Below, piece by piece: positions 1 through 7,501 of a stretch of 36,317 nt of DNA (the stretch's first letter is position 1; each line of letters opens with the position of its first letter). The DNA comes from Bacteroidaceae bacterium (lineage in GTDB: Bacteria > Bacteroidota > Bacteroidia > Bacteroidales > Bacteroidaceae). The position numbers were made by a program, and so were the translations under genes. The DNA lies in assembly GCA_017445925.1 (NCBI GenBank), contig JAFSRW010000100.1, positions 1-36,317 on the forward strand, given 5' to 3'. Under the pieces are notes generated by a model. The model did not search any database. It was not told where the DNA came from and saw only the letters and a list, made by a program, of their open reading frames with translations.

Positions 1-672
1 GGGCCTGCCGTTTACCTTACTCTTGGAAAGCGTCTGCTTCAAGGCTGCGTGCTGACTGGGTCTAATAGCATCCAACTCATCAAGGTTCACCAGCAGGTTG
101 TTCGTCAGAGCCATTTCCTTGTCGAACCTGTTGCTCAGATTCAGATGATCCAGGTAGTATTGGCGCAAGTGCTGGGGAAGCATTCGTCTGAGGAAGGTTG
201 TCTTCCCACAACCTTGACTGCCAATCAAGGTGGGAACACACTCGTTTCCATGAAGCGTATCCATCTGAAGCCAATGGGCAACAGTAGAACGCATCCAAGT
301 GCTCAGGAAAGCCAGTTGTTCTGTACTTACTCCAGGCAAACGACCAAACAGGTTAGCCACATGGTTCTCTCCATCCCATTTGGGAAGTCCGTTCAGGTAC
401 TCCTCGATGGGATTAAACTCAGGCACTTCCTCGGAACGGATGTAATCCACAATGTCGGTCTTGGGTTTGCCGTCAGCAATATCCAAGCGCTTTGCCCTGA
501 GGATGATGCTGTTCAGCGCAGCTTGGGTCAAAGGCCTGAAATCCGCCTGCTGCCCGCCTTCAGCATTCTTGGTTGTAAACTCAATCTTCCCGTTCAGCAC
601 ATTGCGACGGAAAAGATAATTCTCACTAAGGAACTGCTCAACCTCGAGCATTCCTTCCAGAGGGGCGTTCAT
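1..672 (-). CDS. VapE/VirE-family P-loop protein (partial, C-terminus outside window)
   Basis: The minus-strand frame is open from an ATG at 672 to the window edge (224 codons, no stop). It contains a Walker A motif GSQGCGKTT near residue 160 and a Walker B-like segment LLVNLDELD near residue 204, preceded by the phrase NPIEEYLNGLPKWDGENH. These features are typical of the virulence-associated E (VapE/VirE) family, primase-helicase-like proteins of prophages, satellites and integrative elements. The ATG at 672 was chosen because the frame upstream is closed by a TGA near 763 and has no other ATG; a TTG at about 706 is an alternative start. A promoter with an inverted repeat lies upstream (790-873). 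Alone in a gene-poor stretch, it probably marks the edge of a mobile or decayed element, which is an inference. Confidence 0.85.
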   Translation of the reverse strand, partial: MNAPLEGMLEVEQFLSENYLFRRNVLNGKIEFTTKNAEGGQQADFRPLTQAALNSIILRAKRLDIADGKPKTDIVDYIRSEEVPEFNPIEEYLNGLPKWDGENHVANLFGRLPGVSTEQLAFLSTWMRSTVAHWLQMDTLHGNECVPTLIGSQGCGKTTFLRRMLPQHLRQYYLDHLNLSNRFDKEMALTNNLLVNLDELDAIRPSQHAALKQTLSKSKVNGRP

Positions 673-789
673 AGCCTCTCCATTGATAAGTAGATTTTCT
701 TTCAATGTTGTTAAATTTAAATTAGGTTTGTAATAAAGAAAAGTTATCTCGTGTGCTTCTCACAGACCAATATCTACGAAAAAGCTCGC

Positions 790-873
790 AAATATACTAC
801 GATTTTCTTTATCCTCCAAATATTTCGACCCTAAAAGACACTTTTTTAGTTTCTGGCGTGCGATTTGGAGGAT
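790..873 (-). promoter_or_regulatory. Promoter of the VapE gene with overlapping inverted repeat
   Basis: Read on the minus strand, TATATTTG (797-790) matches the Bacteroidetes -7 box TAnnTTTG, and TTTG (821-818) sits 20 nt upstream as a -33 box. An 11-bp inverted repeat (ATCCTCCAAAT at 812-822, ATTTGGAGGAT at 863-873) has one arm over the -33 box, which is how a repressor site would be placed. The expected transcript start near 783 leaves a leader of about 110 nt. Confidence 0.6.
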
Positions 874-900
874 TTTGTTTTTTCATGGAGTGAGGTGTTT

Positions 901-936
901 GTTACCTGTTAGTTACCTGTTTGTCCAACAGGTAAC
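901..936. repeat. Three copies of GTTACCTGTT, two direct and one inverted
   Basis: GTTACCTGTT occurs at 901-910 and 912-921, and its exact reverse complement AACAGGTAAC at 927-936. The direct copies are offset by 11 bp, about one helical turn, and the last two form a 10-bp palindrome with a 5-bp spacer. This is the layout of a cooperative operator. It lies 30-65 bp beyond the distal arm of the VapE promoter inverted repeat. Confidence 0.6.
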
Positions 937-1000
937 ATCAGTAGCAAGCGACAACCATCGGATCTTAACGTTCAGCAAGTGAGGTGTTGATATAATTTAA

Positions 1001-1027
1001 ACGATAACGTTAACGTTAACGATAACC
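1001..1027. repeat. Hexamer run of the CGTTAA/CGTTAT family
   Basis: The run alternates ACGATA and ACGTTA hexamers and contains a GTTAACGTTAAC core. The same hexamer family is found inside the rnhB reading frame at 7069-7098, so it is a dispersed repeat rather than a local feature. Confidence 0.7.
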
Positions 1028-1277
1028 ATTATCTGAACTGAGAATTTATAATTTACAAAAAAATATCTTTGACAAACCGATAATCGGGTAAAATATCAAA
1101 GAATGTTCTTTAGCATAAGAATTTTTACTGCCACGTTAGGCGGCAAAAAATTTCTAACTAAGCGGCAAGTTTTCTCTAACTGGGCAGAAAAAGGAGAGCA
1201 GAAAAGGTGCCTGGAAAAATATTTACACCATGGGGCGAAGTCAAAAATGCTCCAAAATGCAGGTGTTAATAAAAACA

Positions 1278-1323
1278 ATTGCTACTATTAAGGAAAATTT
1301 TTGCGCCCCTTAATAGTAGCAAT
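1278..1323. repeat. Perfect 16-bp inverted repeat (strong hairpin)
   Basis: ATTGCTACTATTAAGG at 1278-1293 pairs perfectly with its reverse complement at 1308-1323 around a 14-nt loop. No clear T-run follows on either strand, so a simple intrinsic terminator is doubtful. It could be a processing hairpin, a protein-binding palindrome, or an attachment-site core of the element that carries vapE. Confidence 0.6.
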
Positions 1324-1411
1324 ATCAGCCCTTAATGCACAAAGTTAATAATGTTTGCAAGAAACTTGACAAAACATGAGGTCTAACACTTATAGTATAT
1401 ACATTATTATA

Positions 1412-1930
1412 TTATAATGGAATGTATTCGTAAGTGTTGCCCACTATCTGAAGGTAACGTTCAAACTCCGTTCTGCTTATCACCACCGTTCCCCGGCAAT
1501 CGTTGGGATGGAAACTCAAGGTTTCTGCTTCCTGCAATCGGCTGTCAAGGAAGAGGTGAACGTGATGCTCTGCGTCGTTAATGAGTCCAAAAGGAGAGAC
1601 GCTACCAGGTTCCAAACCCAGATAACGCATCATACGTTCAGGCGAAGCAAAAGAGAGCTTCCCCGGTGCATTCTTCCCTTGAGCCGTCAAAGCAGCCTTC
1701 AAGCGATGTTCCAAGTCGTGAATGTCCAAATCATAATCGCAATGAAAGCAAACCAGATAATGCTGATTCCCTTTGTGATTGCGCAGGAAGATGTTCTTAC
1801 AATGAACACTGCCGTCATCCTTCCACCACCTCTTGGCTTCCTCGATTGTCTTACCCTCAGGATGATTATAGTTGGTAAAGGCTATACCATGCTCCCTGAG
1901 ATAATTAAGAACCTTTTCTTCTCTTTCCAT
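1412..1930 (-). CDS. prdX: YbaK/PrdX-type aminoacyl-tRNA deacylase
   Basis: The 172-residue protein has the YbaK/ProX editing-domain pattern: an N-terminal helix (MEREEKVLNYLREHGI), then the segment CKNIFLRNHKGNQHYLV near residues 44-60, and FGLINDAEHHVHLFLD near residues 114-129. Stand-alone members hydrolyse mischarged tRNAs such as Ala-tRNA(Pro) in the cytoplasm. The length fits single-domain PrdX proteins. It starts 11 bp after the stop of the GH123-like gene and probably shares its transcript, though the functions look unrelated. Family assignment is firm; the exact tRNA substrate is inferred from the family. Confidence 0.85.
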   Translation of the reverse strand: MEREEKVLNYLREHGIAFTNYNHPEGKTIEEAKRWWKDDGSVHCKNIFLRNHKGNQHYLVCFHCDYDLDIHDLEHRLKAALTAQGKNAPGKLSFASPERMMRYLGLEPGSVSPFGLINDAEHHVHLFLDSRLQEAETLSFHPNDCRGTVVISRTEFERYLQIVGNTYEYIPL

Positions 1931-1941
1931 CTCCCTATTGT

Positions 1942-3630
1942 TTACTGATTATTCAACCATTCTTTAGCTTTATTTACTAAATCGGCAGCAGGCACATTCT
2001 CATCATATTTGGTCACACGGAAAGATTTCAGAAGTTCTTCCAACTGCTGATTCTGTGCCTCTGTAAAATGGGAACGCAAGAGTTTTATTTTCTCGTAAGC
2101 TTGAACACCTTCCACCAAACGCTCCATGCGGATGCTACTCTCACCAGGATAAACCAGATTGGCATCGCCTGAGGGCCATCTGGGGGTACGACTATCCTGA
2201 CAAGGATTCTTCTGCCAACTATTGAAGGCCCAGCGCAAATAGCCGTCGTAACCACAGGCCAAAGCATGCCATCCCAGATAGGCTGATTCGGCAGGGTCTG
2301 AGAAGGTAAACGTATTGGGACGGTCGGGAACGCAGCAAGTATAAAAGGTTATCTTCTGTCCCTTGGCAGCACGCTGTGCCAATGCCTCTGGTTTCAACAG
2401 GTCATAGCTGAACTCCACGCTCAGGTCGTACATCCTACCTGCAATGTCACCTTCTATATTATAGTTGGCAGCACCCTCTATCCGATAGCCCGGGTCAGCC
2501 TCCTGCACCACCTTCCAGGCAGCCTCCAACTGATCCATAGGACGCTCGTCCATGGCGATACAGGTAATATCGAACCATCCCTTCTGCTTGAGATGATGGG
2601 CAAAGTCGCGCAAGAAGGGCAGAATCAAGTCGCGATAGGCAGCCTCCTTGGGCTTGCACTCCACCAGCTTGGTACTATTGGTGGCACAGTCGTAGTAATC
2701 GAACTTATACTGCCAAGGCACCAGTGTATAGCAGTCAATCTGCTGACGGATGCCACAACTCATCATGAACTCTACCCAGCGGTCGAACACCGTGTAGTCG
2801 TACTTCCAACTGCCATCTATCTGCTTCATCTTGGCAATCATGCTCTCGAAAGGGTCAAAGGTCTGGCTGTTCCAGGGATGCTGAATGATGGAGCATGTTA
2901 TGACCTTTCCGCCAGCCTCGGCATACGAAGTCATAAGGGGACGCATGATGTCGAAGTGCTGCTGGCTCCACAAGGGAACCTGATAGTAACGTGCCACTGC
3001 GTATGGATTCTGCCACAGGTCAAGATGGAAACCCCACTCGCTGGGAGCGGGCAATACATGGTCCAGAACCTGTAGCTGCAAGGGCAGCATCAACTTCTTT
3101 CCGTCAGCCTGCAGGGTGAGCGTTCCCTTGTACAGACCTGCCTTTGCAGTTATGGGGACACGGACGTCGAGCCACAGGGGACGGGTAGTATTTGCTGCTA
3201 CGGACATCACCTCTAACGGAGCCAAACGGTCAGCTAACAGGAAGGAATCCTTCTTATTGTTATGCCAATCGGTCATCACGTAGCGCACAAAGTATTTTCT
3301 TATGTTATCTGTCGAGATTACCTGACTGCCGCACTTCAGGTCACTTACATTGAAGCTGACCTTCTCCAGATTCACATTGGTTGACAAAACAGCCTGAGCA
3401 GATACACGTTCACCCCGCCAAGCCTTAAACCTCAGGGAAGCAGTTCCCTTAGCAGGCTGACTGCGTGAGTAGCGCACATCCGTGCTACCCCACCCCAGCG
3501 TTACACCTTTCTGAGCATTCCAAGTCTGTTGGTCACCTGGCTTCGGATCGGCCCATTCACTATCATCAGGCTGTGCCCAGATTTGCATCATCGGCAATAA
3601 AGCCACAAATAATAACAAAAGTTTTTTCAT
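1942..3630 (-). CDS. Secreted GH123-like glycoside hydrolase (DUF4091 catalytic domain)
   Basis: The 562-residue protein starts with a signal peptide (MKKLLLLFVALLPMMQIWAQ). An N-terminal beta-rich region of about 190 residues is followed by a TIM-barrel-like part with the phrase WGFHLDLWQNPYAVARYY and the acidic motif AMDERPMD, then a C-terminal stretch on the pattern YPGESSIRMERLVEGVQAYE. This is the layout of the GH123/DUF4091 family, whose characterised members are beta-N-acetylgalactosaminidases acting by substrate-assisted catalysis with an Asp-Glu pair; DE in MDERP is the likely pair here. It probably trims host or microbial glycans in the periplasm. No SusC/D pair is nearby, so the substrate cannot be read from context. 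Confidence 0.8.
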   Translation of the reverse strand: MKKLLLLFVALLPMMQIWAQPDDSEWADPKPGDQQTWNAQKGVTLGWGSTDVRYSRSQPAKGTASLRFKAWRGERVSAQAVLSTNVNLEKVSFNVSDLKCGSQVISTDNIRKYFVRYVMTDWHNNKKDSFLLADRLAPLEVMSVAANTTRPLWLDVRVPITAKAGLYKGTLTLQADGKKLMLPLQLQVLDHVLPAPSEWGFHLDLWQNPYAVARYYQVPLWSQQHFDIMRPLMTSYAEAGGKVITCSIIQHPWNSQTFDPFESMIAKMKQIDGSWKYDYTVFDRWVEFMMSCGIRQQIDCYTLVPWQYKFDYYDCATNSTKLVECKPKEAAYRDLILPFLRDFAHHLKQKGWFDITCIAMDERPMDQLEAAWKVVQEADPGYRIEGAANYNIEGDIAGRMYDLSVEFSYDLLKPEALAQRAAKGQKITFYTCCVPDRPNTFTFSDPAESAYLGWHALACGYDGYLRWAFNSWQKNPCQDSRTPRWPSGDANLVYPGESSIRMERLVEGVQAYEKIKLLRSHFTEAQNQQLEELLKSFRVTKYDENVPAADLVNKAKEWLNNQ

Positions 3631-3799
3631 AATACTATTATTTCATTGAACATTGAACATTGAAACTTCGTTTCGAGCCTGCTTCCGCTCGGCAATAATC
3701 AAGCGAGCTTGTTATTGCTCTCGCTTACTCGCAGCCTTGAACATTGAGCATTCACAGCGGCAGCAAATTCTTCATTCTTCACTCTTAATTCTTCACTTA
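3631..3799. repeat. Repeat-packed gap: heptads flanking a hairpin
   Basis: This gap is almost all repeat. ATTGAAC-type heptads lie at 3644-3665 and 3733-3750, and ATTCTTC-type heptads at 3768-3799. Between them a stem (3692-3704 pairing with 3707-3718, one bulged base) forms a tight hairpin within a GC-richer stretch. The same heptad families recur at 5013-5064 and 10733-10841. Confidence 0.75.
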
Positions 3800-4336
3800 T
3801 CAAAAATACCCCTGTTTCTGCAGTTCATCCACCACTTGCTCCAGCTCCCTGTACCAAACCTCGCCAAATCTGCGTACGAGCGGCTCCTTCAGGAACTGGT
3901 AGACACGTATGCCACGTTCTTTCCCTAACGCCACAGCATCCTTGCAGATGTCCCAACGGTGATAGTTAAGACCCGTCAGGCTACCCATTTTCTTCTCGCG
4001 GATAGGATAAAGGTGGCAACTGATGGGACGCTGTGCCAACAGACAACCTTTCTGACCGCGAAAGCAGCAGTCGCAACTGCCTATGATACTGGTCACCAGC
4101 TCGCCTTCAGGGTCGGAATAGGCAACACCCTGCTTGTCTATCACAGCCTGCGCCTGAGCATTCATGTCGGGCCATATCTTGTCCAACTGACCCTCTATAT
4201 ATGCAATCTCATCCAGCGTAACAGGCGCTCCTGCATCCCCTTCCTCGCAGCATCGACCCTGACACTTCCCTATATCGCAACAGAAATATTCCGTAACAAT
4301 ATCTGTATGCACAATCACATCGCCCACCATCAGCAT
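3800..4336 (-). CDS. DUF3109 family cysteine-cluster protein
   Basis: The protein (178 residues from the ATG at 4336) is rich in paired cysteines: CCDIGKCQGRCC near the start, then CDCCFRGQKGCLLAQRPISC and a final DIC motif. This matches DUF3109, a YkgJ-related family thought to bind a metal or an iron-sulfur cluster; its biochemical role is unknown. Longer starts as far as 4441 would lie inside ung, so the ATG at 4336 (or 4330) is preferred because family members begin just ahead of the first cysteine motif. It lies 16 bp downstream of ung and is likely co-transcribed. Confidence 0.85.
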   Translation of the reverse strand: MLMVGDVIVHTDIVTEYFCCDIGKCQGRCCEEGDAGAPVTLDEIAYIEGQLDKIWPDMNAQAQAVIDKQGVAYSDPEGELVTSIIGSCDCCFRGQKGCLLAQRPISCHLYPIREKKMGSLTGLNYHRWDICKDAVALGKERGIRVYQFLKEPLVRRFGEVWYRELEQVVDELQKQGYF

Positions 4337-4352
4337 GGGTGGTAATGCCTTC

Positions 4353-5015
4353 TTACCATTGGATGGGCTGCTGTCCATGCTGCTGCAGGTATTGGTTGCA
4401 CAGGTTAAAGTGATTGTTTCCGAAGAATCCCCTATAAGCACTTAGAGGACTGGGATGAGCCGACCGCAAGATGCAATGTTTGCCAGCATCTATCAGCGCT
4501 GCCTTCTTACCCGCAGGAGCACCCCAAAGCATAAAGACCAATCCCTCACGCTCTCTGCTCAGCGTACTGATAACTGCATCCGTAAACGTTTCCCATCCGT
4601 GTCCGCTATGACTGAAAGCCTGATGCTGACGCACACTCAGACAGGTGTTCAGCAGGAACACGCCCTGTCTTGCCCATCTGGTAAGATTACCACTCTGAGG
4701 CATAGGAGCACCAGTCTCGGCCTCTATCTCCTTAAAGATGTTCACCAAGGAAGGAGGGAACTGCACGCCGTCATTCACGCTGAAGCATAGTCCGTGCGCC
4801 TGACCGGGTTCGTGGTAAGGGTCTTGCCCTAAAATAACCACACGCACCTGATCAAACGGCGTGGTATCAAAAGCATTGAAGATGAGTCGTCCAGGAGGAT
4901 AACAAACGCAGGAGCCATACTCCGAGCGGACAAACTGTGTCAACTGCTCAAAGTATGGCTTCTCGAATTCAGTATTCAAGTGAGCCTTCCAGCTCTCTTC
5001 TATTCTAACATTCAT
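4353..5015 (-). CDS. ung: Uracil-DNA glycosylase (family 1)
   Basis: The protein carries the family-1 active-site motif GQDPYH (catalytic Asp at about residue 65) and the second motif HPSPLSAYRGF near the C-terminus. It removes uracil from DNA as the first step of base excision repair. The start at 5015 gives 220 residues, the usual family length, and begins MNVRIEESWKAHL. An ATG further upstream (5057) would add 14 residues coded entirely by ATTGAAC heptads (MHNVQCSMFNAQCS). That extension is probably not natural, but the repeat keeps the frame open. It is followed by the DUF3109 gene on the same strand. Confidence 0.95.
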   Translation of the reverse strand: MNVRIEESWKAHLNTEFEKPYFEQLTQFVRSEYGSCVCYPPGRLIFNAFDTTPFDQVRVVILGQDPYHEPGQAHGLCFSVNDGVQFPPSLVNIFKEIEAETGAPMPQSGNLTRWARQGVFLLNTCLSVRQHQAFSHSGHGWETFTDAVISTLSREREGLVFMLWGAPAGKKAALIDAGKHCILRSAHPSPLSAYRGFFGNNHFNLCNQYLQQHGQQPIQW

Positions 5016-5104
5016 TGAACATTGAGCATTGAACATTGAACATTGAACATTGTGCATTGAACATTAAGAATTAGCACTCCTCCCTCTCTCGGGGGGAGGT
5101 TGGG
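5013..5104. repeat. ATTGAAC heptad array followed by a palindromic element
   Basis: From 5013 to about 5064 a 7-bp unit (ATTGAAC, with variants ATTGAGC and ATTGTGC) repeats about seven times over the ung start codon. At 5067-5104 comes a GC-rich palindrome with a GGGAGG tail, one monomer of the family also seen inside the sufS, uxaA, kinase and permease genes. It separates ung from gpmI. Confidence 0.85.
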
Positions 5105-5114
5105 AGGGGGGCTA

Positions 5115-6632
5115 TTACTTAATCAGGCACTTACCCGTCATATCGGCAGGTTGCTCCAAGCCCATGATGTGCAGGATGCTGGGAGCCACATCGGCCAATA
5201 CGCCATTCTCCACCTTAGCATCCTTGTTCTCTGTTACATAAATGAAAGGAACAGCGTTCAGAGAGTGAGCCGTATTAGGAGTACCGTCGGCATTCAAAGC
5301 ATTGTCGGCATTTCCGTGGTCGGCAATGATGATGGTCTCGTAACCCACCTTCTTAGCGGTCTCTACCACCTCGTTTACACACTGGTCAACAGCCTTTACA
5401 GCAGCCTCGATAGCCTCGTAAACACCTGTATGGCCTACCATATCGCCATTGGCAAAGTTCACCACGATAAAGTCATACTTGTCTTCCTTAATGGCAGCCA
5501 CCAACTTATCCTTAACCTCGAATGCACTCATCTCGGGCTTCAAATCGTAAGTGGCAACCTTAGGACTGGCAACCAAGATACGCTCCTCACCCTCGTAGGG
5601 TGCCTCGCGACCTCCATTAAAGAAGAAGGTAACATGAGCGTATTTCTCCGTCTCTGCCGTATGCAACTGCTTCAGACCCTTGCTGCTGATATATTCGCCC
5701 AACGTATTGTTTACATTCTCCTTGGGGAAAAGAATATGTACGCCTGTGAAGCTTGCATCGTATGGAGTCATACAATAGTACTGAAGACCAGGGATGGTCT
5801 TCATACCCTGCTCAGGCATATCCTGCTGGGTGAGCACGATGGTAAGTTCCTTGGCACGGTCGTTGCGATAGTTAAAGAAGATAATCACATCGCCTTCCTT
5901 GATGGTACCGTCGATGGTGCTATTGTTGATAGGCTTGATGAACTCATCTGTTACGCCCTCGTCATAGCTTTCCTGCATAGCCTCCACCATATCGGTAGCC
6001 TGCTTGCCCTCGGCACTAATCAGCAAATCGTATGCAATCTTCACACGCTCCCAACGCTTATCACGGTCCATAGCATAGAAACGGCCAATAATACTGGCAA
6101 TAGCTGCATTACCTGCTTCGTTACATTTAGCTGTAACCTGCTCGATAAAGCCCTTACCACTCTTGGGGTCGGTATCACGACCGTCCATAAAGCAATGTAC
6201 AAAGGTATTCTGAACCTTATATTCCTTACCAATCTCAATCAACTTGAACAAATGATCCAGTGAAGAGTGAACACCACCGTTGCTGGTAAGACCCATCAGG
6301 TGAACATTCTTACCGTTCAAGGTAGCATACTCGTATGCACTTACAATCTCAGGGTTCTTCAGGATGCTACCGTCAGCACAGGCACGGTTAATCTTTACCA
6401 AGTCCTGGTAAACAATTCTGCCTGCACCGATATTCAGGTGACCTACCTCAGAGTTACCCATCTGTCCGTCGGGCAAACCAACATTCTCGCCACAAGCCAG
6501 CAACTGGCTGTTGGGATAGTTCTTATGCAAATAATCCATGTAAGGAGTTGGTGTATTAAAGATAACATCACCCTTACCTTTATTACCGATGCCCCAACCA
6601 TCCAGGATCATCAAAAGCGCTTTTTTAGCCAT
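5115..6632 (-). CDS. gpmI: 2,3-bisphosphoglycerate-independent phosphoglycerate mutase
   Basis: The 505-residue enzyme interconverts 3- and 2-phosphoglycerate in glycolysis. The phosphatase-domain metal site is visible at [10 protein letters not shown] (Asp11), with the phosphoserine motif QMGNSEVGH (Ser61) and the late metal ligands NGDMVGHTG and IADHGNADN. Length and motif order match bacterial GpmI (alkaline phosphatase superfamily, manganese dependent). The start at 6632 gives the standard [14 protein letters not shown] opening. It is read from a repeat-borne promoter about 40 bp upstream. Confidence 0.97.
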   Translation of the reverse strand: MAKKALLMILDGWGIGNKGKGDVIFNTPTPYMDYLHKNYPNSQLLACGENVGLPDGQMGNSEVGHLNIGAGRIVYQDLVKINRACADGSILKNPEIVSAYEYATLNGKNVHLMGLTSNGGVHSSLDHLFKLIEIGKEYKVQNTFVHCFMDGRDTDPKSGKGFIEQVTAKCNEAGNAAIASIIGRFYAMDRDKRWERVKIAYDLLISAEGKQATDMVEAMQESYDEGVTDEFIKPINNSTIDGTIKEGDVIIFFNYRNDRAKELTIVLTQQDMPEQGMKTIPGLQYYCMTPYDASFTGVHILFPKENVNNTLGEYISSKGLKQLHTAETEKYAHVTFFFNGGREAPYEGEERILVASPKVATYDLKPEMSAFEVKDKLVAAIKEDKYDFIVVNFANGDMVGHTGVYEAIEAAVKAVDQCVNEVVETAKKVGYETIIIADHGNADNALNADGTPNTAHSLNAVPFIYVTENKDAKVENGVLADVAPSILHIMGLEQPADMTGKCLIK

Positions 6633-6671
6633 AATATTATCTGTTTTTGTTTGTTATTCCTTTTGCGGCTG

Positions 6672-6785
6672 CAAAGTTACGAATAAGTGAGCGGAATACA
6701 AAATAAAAGCTTTTATTTTTATTCCCGAACGGGAGTAATTTCGAGACGTAGTCTCAAAGTTACGAATAAGTGAGGGAAAAGCAAA
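6672..6785 (-). promoter_or_regulatory. Tandem repeat-borne promoters of gpmI
   Basis: Two copies of a unit of about 83 bp each contain, on the minus strand, TAACTTTG (6679-6672 and 6762-6755) as a -7 box and TTTG (6702-6699 and 6785-6782) as a -33 box, with an exact 19-nt spacer in both. The surrounding sequence (GAATAAGTGAG and following) is shared with the sufB upstream region at 12347-12535. The proximal copy is placed to start transcription near 6665, just ahead of the ATG at 6632; the distal copy abuts the end of rnhB. Confidence 0.8.
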
Positions 6786-6799
6786 AGAAAAACGGAAAT

Positions 6800-7456
6800 T
6801 TATCCGAAATCAAACTCTAACTGCTGCGTATCCCCCAGCAAGTTGAAACTCATTCTGTGGTAAGGCGTCGTGCCAAACTGACGTATCGCATCACGATGAA
6901 CCTTAGCCGGATAGCCTTTGTTCTTATCCCAATGATACTGGGGAAACTCCTCATGAATGCGCAGCATGAAATCGTCCCTGTACGTCTTAGCCAGAATACT
7001 GGCTGCTGCTATCGAGAGGTACTTCCCGTCGCCCTTTACAATGGTAGTTGCCGGCACAACTTTTGGCTCGTTATCGTTATCGTTAACGTTATCGTTAGCC
7101 GTAGGCTCTTGATACGGTTTCCATCGGTTACCATCCACGATGATATACTCAGGCCGAACGGTCAGCTGATCCAAAGCCCTGTGCATAGCCAGAATGCTGG
7201 CATTAAGAATGTTTATTTTATCAATCTCCTTATTATCGACAATTCCCACAGCCCAAGCCAAAGCCTCGCGTTCTATCACCTCCCGCAACTGGTAGCGTTT
7301 CTTCTCGGTAAGCTGTTTAGAATCGTTCAACATCTCGTTCTTAAAGTCGGACGGCAATACCACAGCGGCAGCGAATACAGGACCAGCCAGACAACCTCTG
7401 CCAGCCTCATCGCAACCAGCTTCTATCACACCTTTATTTAGATATTGTTTAAGCAT
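6800..7456 (-). CDS. rnhB: Ribonuclease HII
   Basis: The 218-residue enzyme cleaves RNA in RNA/DNA hybrids and at single ribonucleotides. Active-site residues are visible: the GCDEAGRG motif (Asp16, Glu17), IIVDGN (Asp108) and the conserved KGDGKYLSIAAASILAKTYRD segment. Residues 117-132 (PTANDNVNDNDNEPKV) have no counterpart in typical RNases HII and are coded by a hexamer run at 7069-7098; they sit in the loop before the substrate-binding KGDGKY strand. The frame is intact, so the insertion is probably tolerated. It lies between sufS and gpmI. Confidence 0.95.
   Translation of the reverse strand: MLKQYLNKGVIEAGCDEAGRGCLAGPVFAAAVVLPSDFKNEMLNDSKQLTEKKRYQLREVIEREALAWAVGIVDNKEIDKINILNASILAMHRALDQLTVRPEYIIVDGNRWKPYQEPTANDNVNDNDNEPKVVPATTIVKGDGKYLSIAAASILAKTYRDDFMLRIHEEFPQYHWDKNKGYPAKVHRDAIRQFGTTPYHRMSFNLLGDTQQLEFDFG
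7069..7098. repeat. Hexamer run inside rnhB
   Basis: Five tandem units on the pattern CGTTAT/CGTTAA/CGTTAG. As six is a multiple of three, every copy adds two codons and the run reads as alternating Asn and Asp on the coding strand. The same family is intergenic at 1001-1027. Confidence 0.8.
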
Positions 7457-7461
7457 CTTAT

Positions 7462-7500
7462 TATCCTCCCTCCTTTGGGGAGGGTCGGGGTAGGCTTTTT
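7462..7500. repeat. Palindromic element monomer between sufS and rnhB
   Basis: A CCTCCCTCC/GGGGAGGG palindrome with a GGGGTAGG tail and a T-run fills most of the gap. It belongs to the same family as the in-gene copies. The T-run lies on the plus strand, so it does not look like a terminator for the minus-strand genes. Confidence 0.7.
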
Positions 7501-7501
7501 T

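Larger units (their letters stand above)
673..1411. other. 740-bp gene-free, AT-rich region
   Basis: No convincing gene is seen. Short frames of about 60 codons exist on both strands around 1096-1291 but resemble no family and overlap one another. The stretch holds the VapE promoter (790-821), inverted repeats (812-873 and 901-936), a hexamer run (1001-1027), two imperfect 22-bp direct repeats (1139-1160 and 1161-1182, about 15 of 22 matching) and a 16-bp perfect hairpin (1278-1323). The concentration of symmetric sites suggests regulatory or attachment functions for the element that carries vapE, but nothing in the sequence proves that. Confidence 0.6.

Noticed and set aside
49-693. Plus-strand open frame of 214 codons
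   Set aside because: It is the shadow of the minus-strand VapE gene, whose frame holds Walker A and B motifs; the plus-strand product looks like nothing known.
1096-1291. Two overlapping frames of about 60 codons on opposite strands
   Set aside because: No family resemblance, no promoter or ribosome site evidence, and both run over direct repeats and towards the hairpin.
5100-6263. Long plus-strand open frame opposite gpmI
   Set aside because: gpmI on the minus strand has all catalytic motifs; the opposite frame is open only because of codon bias.
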